Source: UPXZ01 sp964345395
GTDB lineage: Bacteria; Bacteroidota; Bacteroidia; Bacteroidales; Paludibacteraceae
Reading direction: 5' to 3'
Assembly: GCA_964345395.1 (NCBI GenBank)
Contig: CAYFRA010000050.1
Location: forward strand, 1-13,513
Length of the DNA stretch: 13,513 nucleotides
Positions 6,273 through 13,513 of this stretch are shown one piece after another. Numbering within the stretch: the stretch's first letter is position 1; each line of letters starts with the position of its first letter. The notes under the pieces are model-generated. The model did not search any database. It was not told the DNA's origin and was given only the letters and a program-made list of their open reading frames with translations. The translations under genes were made by a program, and so were the position numbers.

Positions 6273-6632
6273 TTACTCCTCAACTCTTCCCTCTTTGTCG
6301 CTATTGAGCAAACGATCGATATTTTCTAAATAATCTAAACTGTCATCAATGTGAAAATAGAGTTCGGGAATAATTCGCAATTGATGACGCACACGTTTGC
6401 CTAATTCATAACGAAATGTCTTTGTTTCAGCGTTTACTTGTTTTTCTATCGCCTCCACTTTGTCTTGTGGAAACACGCTTAGTCGAATGCGGGCAATACT
6501 CAAATCAGGACTAACGGATACGCTGGTTACCGTTACCAAAGTGCCTTGCATTCGTTTTGCATATTGTAAAAATATATCACCCATCTCTTTTTGAATTAGG
6601 CGTGATATCTTTTGTTGTCTTGTTGATTCCAT
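6273..6632 (-). CDS. rbfA: ribosome-binding factor A
   Basis: This 119-residue protein binds the 30S subunit during late maturation and helps process and fold the 5' end of 16S rRNA, with importance at low temperature. The N-terminal helix STRQQKISRLIQKEMGDIFL (3-22), the strand LVTVTSVSVSPDLSIARIRLSVFP (32-55) and the late segment RYELGKRVRHQLRIIPELYFHIDDSLD (74-100) follow the RbfA KH-like pattern. Length is normal. It lies between cysS (136 bases upstream) and the permease gene (43 bases downstream). I find no TAnnTTTG box before it, so it may be read from an upstream promoter. Confidence 0.95.
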   Translation of the reverse strand: MESTRQQKISRLIQKEMGDIFLQYAKRMQGTLVTVTSVSVSPDLSIARIRLSVFPQDKVEAIEKQVNAETKTFRYELGKRVRHQLRIIPELYFHIDDSLDYLENIDRLLNSDKEGRVEE

Positions 6633-6723
6633 AATTTTTTATTGTTTGATTTTTTTAAGAAACTCTGTACTACCAATGATTTAAACTATTTCAAGCTTAC
6701 CGACAGGCTATTCAAATCATCAA

Positions 6724-6737
6724 TAGCACTTGTGCTA
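6724..6737. repeat. 14-bp palindrome between cysS and rbfA
   Basis: TAGCAC and GTGCTA form a perfect inverted repeat around TT, in the 136-base spacer after the cysS stop. With no T-tract next to it, it is a weak terminator candidate. It could equally be a protein-binding site. Confidence 0.4.
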
Positions 6738-6768
6738 AATTAAAGTTTATATTGTCGATGCAGATATA

Positions 6769-8235
6769 TTACAAACTCCACTCAAATCCATCTTTTGTAT
6801 CTTTAATTTGAAAACCTAATGCCATCAATTCATCTCTAATTTTATCAGATGTAGCCCAATCTTTGTTTTGTTTGGCTTGCAGTCTTATATTCAACAACAA
6901 ATCGATTGCCTTTTCATAAGCCTCACCATTTTCACTCACTTCAAGTACACTTTTTAAGCCGAGAACATCCTCAATATAGAGTTTGAAAACATCTTGCAAC
7001 TCCTTTAGATCAGCAGTTGAAATAGTTTCTTTGCCATCATTCACCAAATTAATGATACGTAACGCATCAAAAAGATGGGAGATCACAATAGGAGTATTGA
7101 GGTCATCATTCATTGCTATTTGGCAGTTTTCACGCAGCTTTAATGGTGCAAAACTACTTTTCTCACTTGCAGTCAATTTTTGCAAACGAGCATATCCCTC
7201 CATCAAACGCTCCAAACCTTTTTCAGATGCCTCCAAAGCTTCACTGCTAAAATCGACCGTGCTACGGTAGTGAGCTTGAAGAATAAAGAAACGTATGGTC
7301 ATTGGCGAAAACGCCTTGCTCAAAAGCTTGTGTTTTCCGGTAAAGAACTCCTCCAATGTGATAAAATTACCCAATGATTTACCCATTTTTTGTCCTCCAA
7401 TGGTAATCATATTGTTGTGCATCCAATATTTAACGGTGTTTTTTCCCAATCCAGCTTGGTTTTGTGCAATTTCACATTCGTGGTGCGGAAACATCAAATC
7501 CATTCCGCCGCCATGAATATCAAACTCATCGCCGAGATATTTTGTACCCATTGCCGAGCACTCCAAATGCCATCCCGGAAAACCGACACTCCAAGGTGCT
7601 TTCCAACGCATAATATGCTCTGGATTTGCTTTTTTCCACAATGCAAAATCGACACTTCTGCGTTTTTCGCTTTGCCCATCCAAATCGCGTGTTGTCTCTA
7701 TCATTTCGTCAATATTCCGCCCCGATAATATGCCATAATTATACTCCTTGTTATATTTCTCAACATCAAAATAGACCGAGCCTTCACTTTCATAGGCGAA
7801 ACCTGCATCTAAAATTTTCTCAACAAAATCAATTTGTTCCATAATATGTCCTGATGCACTTGGCTCAATACTTGGGCGTTCAACATTGAGTGCATCCATC
7901 GCAAAGTGGTAGCGATTGGTATAATACTGCACAACCTCCATCGGCTCCAATTGATCTAATCGTGCTTTTTTCCCTATCTTATCTTCGCCTTCATCAGCAT
8001 CATTCTCAAGATGCCCCACGTCAGTAATGTTACGTACATAGCGAACTTTGTATCCCAACAATTTCAGATATCTGAAAAGAATATCGAAAGTAATAGCCGG
8101 ACGAGCATGCCCCAAATGCGGATCGCCATATACGGTTGGGCCACACACATACATCCCAACAAAGGGTGATTGTAAGGGTACAAACTGCTCTTTTTTACGT
8201 GTTAACGTGTTGTATATTGTAAGTTTATGTTCCAT
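6769..8235 (-). CDS. cysS: cysteinyl-tRNA synthetase
   Basis: This 488-residue cytoplasmic class I synthetase attaches cysteine to tRNA-Cys. The catalytic core shows CGPTVYGDPHLGHARP (31-46) with the HIGH-type motif HLGH (40-43). KMGKS (283-287) stands in for KMSKS, a variant I regard as normal for Bacteroidota. The zinc ligands expected from E. coli CysRS are all present: Cys31, Cys226 (GWHLECSAM), His251 and Glu255 (FPHHECE). The C-terminal helical DALR-like and anticodon-binding part (about 340-488) is complete, ending WATSDKIRDELMALGFQIKDT and a short tail. Length is slightly above the E. coli enzyme owing to an insertion around 78-100. The gene is 70 bases downstream of the TerB/DnaJ gene, with no clear promoter between. 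Confidence 0.97.
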   Translation of the reverse strand: MEHKLTIYNTLTRKKEQFVPLQSPFVGMYVCGPTVYGDPHLGHARPAITFDILFRYLKLLGYKVRYVRNITDVGHLENDADEGEDKIGKKARLDQLEPMEVVQYYTNRYHFAMDALNVERPSIEPSASGHIMEQIDFVEKILDAGFAYESEGSVYFDVEKYNKEYNYGILSGRNIDEMIETTRDLDGQSEKRRSVDFALWKKANPEHIMRWKAPWSVGFPGWHLECSAMGTKYLGDEFDIHGGGMDLMFPHHECEIAQNQAGLGKNTVKYWMHNNMITIGGQKMGKSLGNFITLEEFFTGKHKLLSKAFSPMTIRFFILQAHYRSTVDFSSEALEASEKGLERLMEGYARLQKLTASEKSSFAPLKLRENCQIAMNDDLNTPIVISHLFDALRIINLVNDGKETISTADLKELQDVFKLYIEDVLGLKSVLEVSENGEAYEKAIDLLLNIRLQAKQNKDWATSDKIRDELMALGFQIKDTKDGFEWSL

Positions 8236-8305
8236 TTTTATTATATAGTTATTAGAGATAAACTCGTAAAATTCTAATCTATTTGTTTTTATAATAATGA
8301 AAGAG

Positions 8306-9043
8306 CTAATTAAAATTTTTCATTTTTTTCAACTCCTCATAAGCCTCATTTACATTTCTAAATTTTTCGGTAGCTGTGCGTTTTATATCCTCCCCTAAAC
8401 TTGCCACTTTATCGGGGTGGTATTTCATTGCCATTCGGCGATAAGCCTTTTTAATCTCTTCTGGTGATGCAGATGGCTCAATTTCTAAAGCTTTATATGC
8501 CCAATTTACATCTTTGGTTTTTTGATAAGGAGCACGAATCGCGTCAAAGTCTAAACTACTTATTCCTAATCGGTTGGAGATGCGATGCAAAACAGCAAAC
8601 TCTTGTGGATGCCCCACACCATCAGCATAGGCAATCTCGAAAAGCAAGTGAAGCAATTCTAATTTTGAGGAGTAGTTCATATTATATCTTATCTGCATAG
8701 CTACCTCCTCTTCGTTGATATCTTGTTGCAATAAACCCTTCAATATCTGAAGTGCATCTAAGGCTCCCGCTTCTCCAAAATTGACCAACAGAAAACGTTT
8801 TACAATATCCAACTCCTGTTTTTGTGGACGCCCATCTGCTTTCATCACCACAGCAATTAGTACCAAAAGCGATATTTTGAAATCACCTTCAGCTGTAGCT
8901 CTATCAGATTGAGTATTGTAAAAATCTTCTTGTTTGGAAGCTCCATCGATGATTGAACCAATAATAAATCCAATAATCGCCCCTATCGGACCTCCCAATA
9001 CAAAGCCCAAGCCTCCAGTAATCCATTTTGCGTTTCTTCCCAT
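8306..9043 (-). CDS. TerB and DnaJ-domain protein (DjlA-like co-chaperone)
   Basis: This 245-residue protein has an N-terminal glycine-rich hydrophobic segment (ITGGLGFVLGGPIGAIIGFIIGSII, about 8-32), probably a membrane anchor or hairpin. A TerB-like helical domain follows (about 55-170) with two acidic motifs, KADGRPQKQE (68-77) and YADGVGHPQE (139-148). A C-terminal J-domain (about 178-245) carries the intact HPD triad at 209-211. The order membrane segment, TerB, J-domain is that of DjlA, which recruits and stimulates DnaK at the membrane. Clients are unknown. It is preceded by a terminator for the upstream gene and a possible promoter at 9080, so it likely starts a unit continuing into cysS. 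Confidence 0.9.
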   Translation of the reverse strand: MGRNAKWITGGLGFVLGGPIGAIIGFIIGSIIDGASKQEDFYNTQSDRATAEGDFKISLLVLIAVVMKADGRPQKQELDIVKRFLLVNFGEAGALDALQILKGLLQQDINEEEVAMQIRYNMNYSSKLELLHLLFEIAYADGVGHPQEFAVLHRISNRLGISSLDFDAIRAPYQKTKDVNWAYKALEIEPSASPEEIKKAYRRMAMKYHPDKVASLGEDIKRTATEKFRNVNEAYEELKKMKNFN

Positions 9044-9067
9044 AAATCTATTTTCTCAAAAAAACAC

Positions 9068-9090
9068 CTTTGTAACTGACAAAGTTACAA
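9068..9090 (-). promoter_or_regulatory. possible promoter with overlapping inverted repeats for the TerB/DnaJ gene
   Basis: On the minus strand TAACTTTG (9087-9080) matches the Bacteroidota -7 box. It lies inside a perfect 7-bp inverted repeat TTGTAAC/GTTACAA (9070-9076 and 9084-9090). A second overlapping 6-bp pair CTTTGT/ACAAAG (9068-9073 and 9079-9084) is also present. No TTG lies at the proper -33 distance. A repressor site over the promoter is plausible but unproven. Confidence 0.4.
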
Positions 9091-9121
9091 GAAAAAATCA
9101 ATTCTTTATTATATCATAATG

Positions 9122-9149
9122 AAAAAGGGTATGCCTTAAAATCATACCC
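9122..9149 (-). terminator. intrinsic terminator after the DUF3467 gene
   Basis: On the minus strand GGGTATG and CATACCC form a 7-bp stem with a 9-base loop, followed by TTTTT. It lies about 40 bases past the DUF3467 stop and closes the prs-DUF3467 unit. Confidence 0.8.
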
Positions 9150-9190
9150 TAAGTTTTACGTTTAAAATAACATCTTCAAGTTTTAATAAA

Positions 9191-9496
9191 TCAAGCTTCA
9201 CCACCAAAGCCCATAGGGATAGGAGTCGTATTGCTATTTTCGGGCGTTTTTATCTGCCCAAATTGAGACTCAAATTTGTTAATGTTATCTTGCAAAGCAT
9301 TGAGGAGTCGTTTTGCATGCTCGGGAGTAAGAATTATTCGCGACTTAACATTCGCTTTGGGTGTGCCAGGCATTATTCTGATAAAATCGACAACAAACTC
9401 AGAGCTTGAATGTGAAATGATTGCTAAATTTGAATAGACACCTTCTGCAACATCGGCTGGCAGTTCGATATTGAGTTTTTTCTCTTTATTTTCCAT
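9191..9496 (-). CDS. DUF3467 family protein
   Basis: This 101-residue protein of unknown function has the family pattern: IELPADVAEGVYSNLAIISH (10-29), then SSEFVVDFIRIMPGTPKANVKSRIILTPEHAKRLLNALQDNI (31-72), and a low-complexity tail ending in Gly-Gly-Glu-Ala. No signal peptide or membrane segment is seen. I place the start at 9496. The reading frame stays open to an ATG at 9595, but that would add 33 unlike residues and overlap the end of prs by 74 bases. The ATG at 9496 has the A-rich leader usual for the phylum. It lies 25 bases after the prs stop and before a terminator, so it is probably cotranscribed with prs. Confidence 0.85.
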   Translation of the reverse strand: MENKEKKLNIELPADVAEGVYSNLAIISHSSSEFVVDFIRIMPGTPKANVKSRIILTPEHAKRLLNALQDNINKFESQFGQIKTPENSNTTPIPMGFGGEA

Positions 9497-9521
9497 AATC
9501 TTTTTTTTTATAATTGTTTGC

Positions 9522-10466
9522 CTACAATAAATATTGTGCACTAATTGACTGATTATTTTGTACTCTTTGAATGGTTTCTGCAAACAAATCAGCAATACTC
9601 AAGACTTTAACTTTATCACACTTTTCACAATCAAATGGGATTGAGTCTGTAAATGCTATTTCGGTGAGAGAAGAGTCCATAATCCGTTGGCTGGCTGGAT
9701 CAGACATCAAACCATGCGACACAATGGCACGAACGCTTTTTGCTCCTTTCGACATAATTAAATCTGCTGCTTTTGTCAAAGTTCCGGCCGTATCGACCAT
9801 ATCATCGACAATAATTACATTTGCCCCCTCCACATCACCAATGATTTTCATCTCAGCTACTTCGTTTGCTTTTTCACGGGTTTTGTGACAAAGAGCCATT
9901 GGGATTCCAAGGTGTTTTGAGTAAGAACTTGCACGTTTAGAGCCTCCAACGTCAGGTGTTGCAATCACCAAATTTTCTAAATTAAGTGATTTGATATAAT
10001 GAATAAACACAGATGATGCATAAAGATGATCAACGGGAACGTTAAAGAAACCTTGGATTTGGTCGGCATGTAAATCCATCGTTATAACCCTATCGGCACC
10101 CGCTACAGTAAGCATATCAGCTATTAACTTTGCTCCGATCGAAACTCGTGGTTTATCTTTTCTGTCTTGTCTCGCCCAGCCGTAATAAGGAATTACTGCA
10201 ATAATCTTATAAGCTGACGCTCTTTTGGCAGCGTCAATCATAAGAAGCAACTCCATCAAATTGTCAGAGTTGGGCACTGTTGATTGAACAATGTAAACAT
10301 AACTACCACGAATGGATTCTTCGTAAGAAACTGCAAATTCGCCATCTGCAAAATGTTCTAATTTGATTTTGCCAAGAGGCCAATCTAAACTATTACAGAT
10401 TTTCTCGGCTAAATACTGGCTTTTGCTCGCAGCAAAAATCTTGAAAGGACGTGATTCACGTTGCAT
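9522..10466 (-). CDS. prs: ribose-phosphate pyrophosphokinase (PRPP synthetase)
   Basis: This 314-residue cytoplasmic enzyme makes PRPP from ribose 5-phosphate and ATP, feeding purine, pyrimidine, histidine, tryptophan and NAD synthesis. Motifs present are HFADGEFAV (38-46), the ATP-site stretch YYGWARQDRKDKPR (94-107), the metal-binding DLHADQIQGFF (131-141, His133), the flexible-loop KTRE (195-198, with Lys195 and Arg197 where the catalytic Lys and Arg sit in class I enzymes) and the PRPP loop VIIVDDMVDTAGT (217-229). Length is normal for a class I enzyme. A -7 box lies 37 bases upstream at 10503. The gene is divergent from the glucanotransferase across a 247-base spacer and is followed by the DUF3467 gene. 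Confidence 0.97.
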   Translation of the reverse strand: MQRESRPFKIFAASKSQYLAEKICNSLDWPLGKIKLEHFADGEFAVSYEESIRGSYVYIVQSTVPNSDNLMELLLMIDAAKRASAYKIIAVIPYYGWARQDRKDKPRVSIGAKLIADMLTVAGADRVITMDLHADQIQGFFNVPVDHLYASSVFIHYIKSLNLENLVIATPDVGGSKRASSYSKHLGIPMALCHKTREKANEVAEMKIIGDVEGANVIIVDDMVDTAGTLTKAADLIMSKGAKSVRAIVSHGLMSDPASQRIMDSSLTEIAFTDSIPFDCEKCDKVKVLSIADLFAETIQRVQNNQSISAQYLL

Positions 10467-10502
10467 ATTAAATGAAGATTTGATGTGAAGTTGAATTTAG
10501 TG

Positions 10503-10510
10503 CAAAATTA
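10503..10510 (-). promoter_or_regulatory. -7 promoter element for prs
   Basis: The minus strand reads TAATTTTG, a full TAnnTTTG match, leaving a leader of about 30 bases to the ATG. Only a T-run, not a clear TTG, is found about 19 bases upstream. Confidence 0.5.
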
Positions 10511-10598
10511 CAGAAATTATAAGTAATTAAAAAATATAGATTTAGTAAAAAGCTTAATGATATAAAAAATAAATATCTTTAATGATAAAATAATAATG

Positions 10599-10608
10599 CA
10601 AACGTTTG
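10599..10608. promoter_or_regulatory. LacI-family-like operator CAAACGTTTG
   Basis: A perfect 10-bp palindrome with a central CG, the form typical of LacI-family operators, which often control sugar genes. It sits 36 bases upstream of the -33 element of the glucanotransferase promoter, a position more suited to activation or looping than to direct blocking. Assignment to a maltose/maltodextrin regulator is inference. Confidence 0.45.
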
Positions 10609-10643
10609 AATATCTAATATCCGATGTTTACACACTATTCATA

Positions 10644-10673
10644 TTGACATCAAATTATTATATACTATTTTTG
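10644..10673 (+). promoter_or_regulatory. promoter of the 4-alpha-glucanotransferase gene
   Basis: TTG (10644-10646), a 19-base spacer, then TATTTTTG (10666-10673), a near-ideal Bacteroidota promoter. The start is expected near 10680, about 34 bases before the ATG. An inverted repeat ACATCAAA (10647-10654) and TTTGATGT (10670-10677) spans the spacer and the end of the -7 box. Confidence 0.75.
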
Positions 10674-10713
10674 ATGTGAAATAATTAAAAGATGAACCTA
10701 ATATAGAATTGAA

Positions 10714-13389
10714 ATGAAAATATCTTTTAGAATTCCTTATCACACCAAATGGGGAGAAAAAATAGTTGTAGTTGGAAATATTGCTGAACTTGGTGCAGAT
10801 AGTGCGGAAAACGGACTCTCTTTGAGCACCTCAGGCGATGATATATGGTATGGTAGCATTGAACTAAAGAAGATTCCCGAACTGTTTACCTACAAATACC
10901 TTCTTTTTGATGAAAATAGCAATAAATATAGTGCCGAGTGGGATGTTAGAGAAGTTGAATTAAAAGGAGTTGAAAAGGATGTTGTTTGCTTTGACCTGTG
11001 GAACAATATGAATAGTGTTGATAATGTGCTGATGACTTCACCTTTTCAAAATGTGTTTTTTAATTCTAAAAAAAGATCTTATAAAATCAAGAATGAAAAG
11101 TCAATTAGCCATATTTTCAAAGTAAAATCACCCGTAATTGGTAAAGACCAAGCCGTTTGTCTAATTGGAGATATCAAAGAGTTAGGCAACTGGGCGGTAG
11201 ATAAAGCAATTGTGTTGAAAAAGGGAACAAATGAGTGGTTTATCGAACTTGACATCACATCAAAAGTAGATCGTATTCATTATAAGTATGGTATTTATGA
11301 CACAAAAGCCAAACATTTTCTCTATTTTGAACAGGGTGGCGATAGGTTGGTTGAAGTTTCATCAAAAGAGTTGGTTATTGCAAATGATGGGTTTTTTCGT
11401 GGTGGTGATTACAACTGGCGTGGTGCAGGTGTAGGTTTGCCCGTTTCGAGTATTCGCACAAGAAATAGTTTTGGTGTGGGCGACTTTATAGATATCAAAC
11501 TATTGGTCGATTGGGCATCACACGTGGGGTTGAAGCTGATTCAATTTCTACCGCTCAATGACACTATCGGCACCCATAGCGATTTGGATATTTTACCATA
11601 CGCAGCCATATCAGCATTTGCCCTCAATCCGCTTTACCTCAATTTACCTGCTTTGGGAGAGATGCCCAAAAACAGTAGTTTGGCAAAGCAATATACCCCT
11701 AAACAAGCGGAGCTAAATGCACTTGAGCTCATGCCATTTCTTGATATCATCAATTTCAAATTAGGCTATGCCAAAGAAGCTTATCTCTATCAAAAAAAGG
11801 ATTTTTTAGAAGACAAAGAGTTCAAAAGCTTTTTTGCGGAGAATCAATATTGGTTGGTACCATACGCTGCATATTGCGTGTTGCGAGATAGGTATCAAAC
11901 AAATGATTACCTGAAATGGGAGAAATATAAAGATTATGATGAAAAGACGATCAAAGATTTTGTTGATCCGAAGCAGAGCCATTTTGATGAGGTTGCTCTC
12001 AACTATTATATACAATTTCACCTGCACAAGCAACTCCAAGAGGCGGGCAAGTATGCCAATGAACATCAAGTGATATTGAAAGGTGATATTCCTATCGGAG
12101 TCAATAGAAATAGTGTTGATACCTGGGTCAATCCAGAGTTGTATCATATGGGTATGAACGCTGGTGCACCGCCAGATATGTTTGCTGTGAAAGGTCAAAA
12201 TTGGTCATTGCCAACCTACAATTGGGAGGCTATGAAAGCAAGTGATTTCAAGTGGTGGAAACAACGATTCAGCCAGATGTCAAACTATTTTGATACTTTC
12301 AGAATAGATCATATTCTTGGATTTTTCAGGATTTGGCAAATACCTTTGGAGCAGGTAGAAGGAATTATGGGACACCTAAATCCTTCCATTCCAATCTACA
12401 TCAACGAGTTTGCTGAAAAAGGTGTCCATTTTGATTACAATCGTTTTTGCAAACCATACATTACGGATCATTTGGTAGATTCAATATTTGGTGACGAAGC
12501 GGCTTGGATAAGAGCTAATGCATTGCAAATTGAGGATGGCTGGATACTCAGACTGCAAACAGAATTTACAAGCCAAAGCTACGTTGAACAGCTATTTGAA
12601 AAAGGTGAAATATCTGAACGGGTAAAATATGGATTGTTTGATTTGATATCAAATGTGCTCTTTTTTGAAGTAGAAAACAGCAATGGAACACAGTTTTTCC
12701 CAAGATTTGGTATGCATTCATTAAACACATTTCAAGAGTTAGATGAGCATAGCAAAAAAGGGCTGGATGAGCTATATGTTCACTATTTCTACCACCGTCA
12801 GAATGATTTTTGGTACCACACAGGTATGGAAAAACTTCCCGAATTGAAAAAAGCAAGCAATATGCTTATTTGCGGAGAAGATTTGGGGATGATGAATCCA
12901 GCGGTTTCTGCTGTGATGAAAGATTTGGGCATTTTGAGTTTGGAGGTTCAGCGAGCTTCTAAAAATGAGGAATATGAATTTGCACACCCCGATTATGCTC
13001 CCTATTTATCTGTCGTAACGCCTTCTACACACGATATGAGTACCGTTAGAGGTTGGTGGGAAGAAGATCGAGAGGTAACCCAAAGGTTTTATAATGAGCA
13101 GTTGGGGCATTGGGGTGAAGCACCCTACTTTTGTGAATGGTGGATTTCAAGAGATATTGTTTTACAACATCTATATTCGCCTGCTATGTGGGCTATTTTC
13201 CAACTACAAGATTTGCTTGGTGTTTCAGAAAAGATAAGACGAGAAAATCCTCACGACGAACGTATCAATGTGCCCTCCAACTCCAAAGCAAGTTGGCGAT
13301 ATAGGATGCACATTAGCGTAGAAAGCTTACTCGAAGAGCATCAATTTAATGATGAGCTAAGGAATTATATAGTTCAATCAGGGAGATAG
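10714..13389 (+). CDS. malQ: DPE2-like 4-alpha-glucanotransferase with two CBM20 domains (GH77)
   Basis: This 891-residue enzyme probably transfers glucosyl units between maltose or maltodextrins and larger glucans such as glycogen. Two N-terminal starch-binding CBM20-like domains lie at about 1-100 (Trp45, Trp76) and 130-228 (Trp160, Trp175). The GH77 catalytic domain (about 234-885) has nucleophile Asp532 (FRIDH), acid/base Glu722 (CGEDLG) and third acid Asp774 (STHDMS). The nucleophile and acid/base are 190 residues apart, against about 47 in the compact Thermus enzyme. This leaves an insertion of roughly 140 residues (about 545-690), the hallmark of plant cytosolic DPE2. There is no signal peptide, so it is cytoplasmic. 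The ATG follows an A-rich leader and a strong promoter, and a terminator follows the stop. The symbol is by family; function could be DPE2-type rather than classical MalQ. Confidence 0.94.
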   Translation: MKISFRIPYHTKWGEKIVVVGNIAELGADSAENGLSLSTSGDDIWYGSIELKKIPELFTYKYLLFDENSNKYSAEWDVREVELKGVEKDVVCFDLWNNMNSVDNVLMTSPFQNVFFNSKKRSYKIKNEKSISHIFKVKSPVIGKDQAVCLIGDIKELGNWAVDKAIVLKKGTNEWFIELDITSKVDRIHYKYGIYDTKAKHFLYFEQGGDRLVEVSSKELVIANDGFFRGGDYNWRGAGVGLPVSSIRTRNSFGVGDFIDIKLLVDWASHVGLKLIQFLPLNDTIGTHSDLDILPYAAISAFALNPLYLNLPALGEMPKNSSLAKQYTPKQAELNALELMPFLDIINFKLGYAKEAYLYQKKDFLEDKEFKSFFAENQYWLVPYAAYCVLRDRYQTNDYLKWEKYKDYDEKTIKDFVDPKQSHFDEVALNYYIQFHLHKQLQEAGKYANEHQVILKGDIPIGVNRNSVDTWVNPELYHMGMNAGAPPDMFAVKGQNWSLPTYNWEAMKASDFKWWKQRFSQMSNYFDTFRIDHILGFFRIWQIPLEQVEGIMGHLNPSIPIYINEFAEKGVHFDYNRFCKPYITDHLVDSIFGDEAAWIRANALQIEDGWILRLQTEFTSQSYVEQLFEKGEISERVKYGLFDLISNVLFFEVENSNGTQFFPRFGMHSLNTFQELDEHSKKGLDELYVHYFYHRQNDFWYHTGMEKLPELKKASNMLICGEDLGMMNPAVSAVMKDLGILSLEVQRASKNEEYEFAHPDYAPYLSVVTPSTHDMSTVRGWWEEDREVTQRFYNEQLGHWGEAPYFCEWWISRDIVLQHLYSPAMWAIFQLQDLLGVSEKIRRENPHDERINVPSNSKASWRYRMHISVESLLEEHQFNDELRNYIVQSGR

Positions 13390-13404
13390 AAACTGATAAA
13401 AAAA

Positions 13405-13436
13405 CAACTTAGGATGATTCTTGAGTTGTTTTTTTT
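13405..13436 (+). terminator. intrinsic terminator after the glucanotransferase gene
   Basis: A 10-bp stem pairs CAACTTAGGA (13405-13414) with TCTTGAGTTG (13419-13428), including two G-T pairs, around a TGAT loop. It is followed by eight T. The A-run before the stem could let it work on the opposite strand too. Confidence 0.88.
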
Positions 13437-13513
13437 AATATTCAAAGTCAATTATGAAAAAAAGACCGTTGCAAGGCAAAAACACTAAAAATAGCTATAT
13501 TTATCTCGGTTAA

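Noticed and set aside
7600..7680. KMGKS instead of KMSKS in cysteinyl-tRNA synthetase as a possible defect
   Set aside because: To my knowledge this Gly variant is normal in Bacteroidota CysRS, and all zinc ligands and the HIGH-type motif are intact. The motif itself lies near 7375-7389.
9191..9595. Longer DUF3467 start at 9595
   Set aside because: It would add 33 residues unlike the family and overlap the prs coding end by 74 bases. The ATG at 9496 fits the domain start and leader.
11806..12198. 130-codon minus-strand ORF inside the glucanotransferase gene
   Set aside because: It is a shadow of the conserved GH77 reading frame, with no domain or promoter of its own.
13454..13513. 20-codon ORF ending exactly at the window end (MKKRPLQGKNTKNSYIYLG and stop)
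   Set aside because: It is very short, with no recognisable motif and no promoter box after the upstream terminator. The stop falling at the window edge is the only notable point, so I do not call a gene.

Overview
The window looks like the chromosome of a Bacteroidales bacterium (phylum Bacteroidota). The DNA is AT-rich and genes have A-rich leaders without Shine-Dalgarno sequences. Promoters fit the phylum's own pattern (TTG or TTTG near -33, TAnnTTTG near -7). The gene set also fits: RbfA next to a LolC/E-type permease, a DUF3467 protein beside prs, and a long two-CBM20 glucanotransferase. I cannot name the genus. It is mostly ordinary core genome, with one unusual accessory stretch.

Layout, left to right. 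A tRNA gene (5' end only, minus strand, probably Val) with a near-consensus promoter lies at the left edge. Next come lon (minus), a 266-bp spacer and a NimA-like split-barrel flavoprotein gene (minus). A 100-base run of N (3443-3542) follows. It directly abuts a tandem array with a 257-bp period: two complete, apparently identical units and a third partial, diverged one. Each unit boundary carries a TACCTTTG promoter element preceded by an 18-bp palindrome. Each unit then begins with a short transcribable stretch ending in a strong intrinsic terminator. I read this as an array of small RNA genes of about 72 nt, each with its own promoter and terminator. It is the most interesting thing in the window.

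Right of the array the minus strand carries, in transcription order (right to left): prs, a DUF3467 gene, a terminator, a TerB/DnaJ-domain gene, cysS, rbfA, a LolC/LolE-type permease and a lipoprotein whose start codon overlaps the permease stop (ATGA). These serve nucleotide precursor supply, cysteinyl-tRNA charging, 30S maturation and envelope lipoprotein handling.

On the plus strand, divergent from prs, is a large DPE2-like 4-alpha-glucanotransferase gene with an excellent promoter, a LacI-type palindrome upstream and a strong terminator downstream. The last 75 bases hold nothing I can support as a gene.
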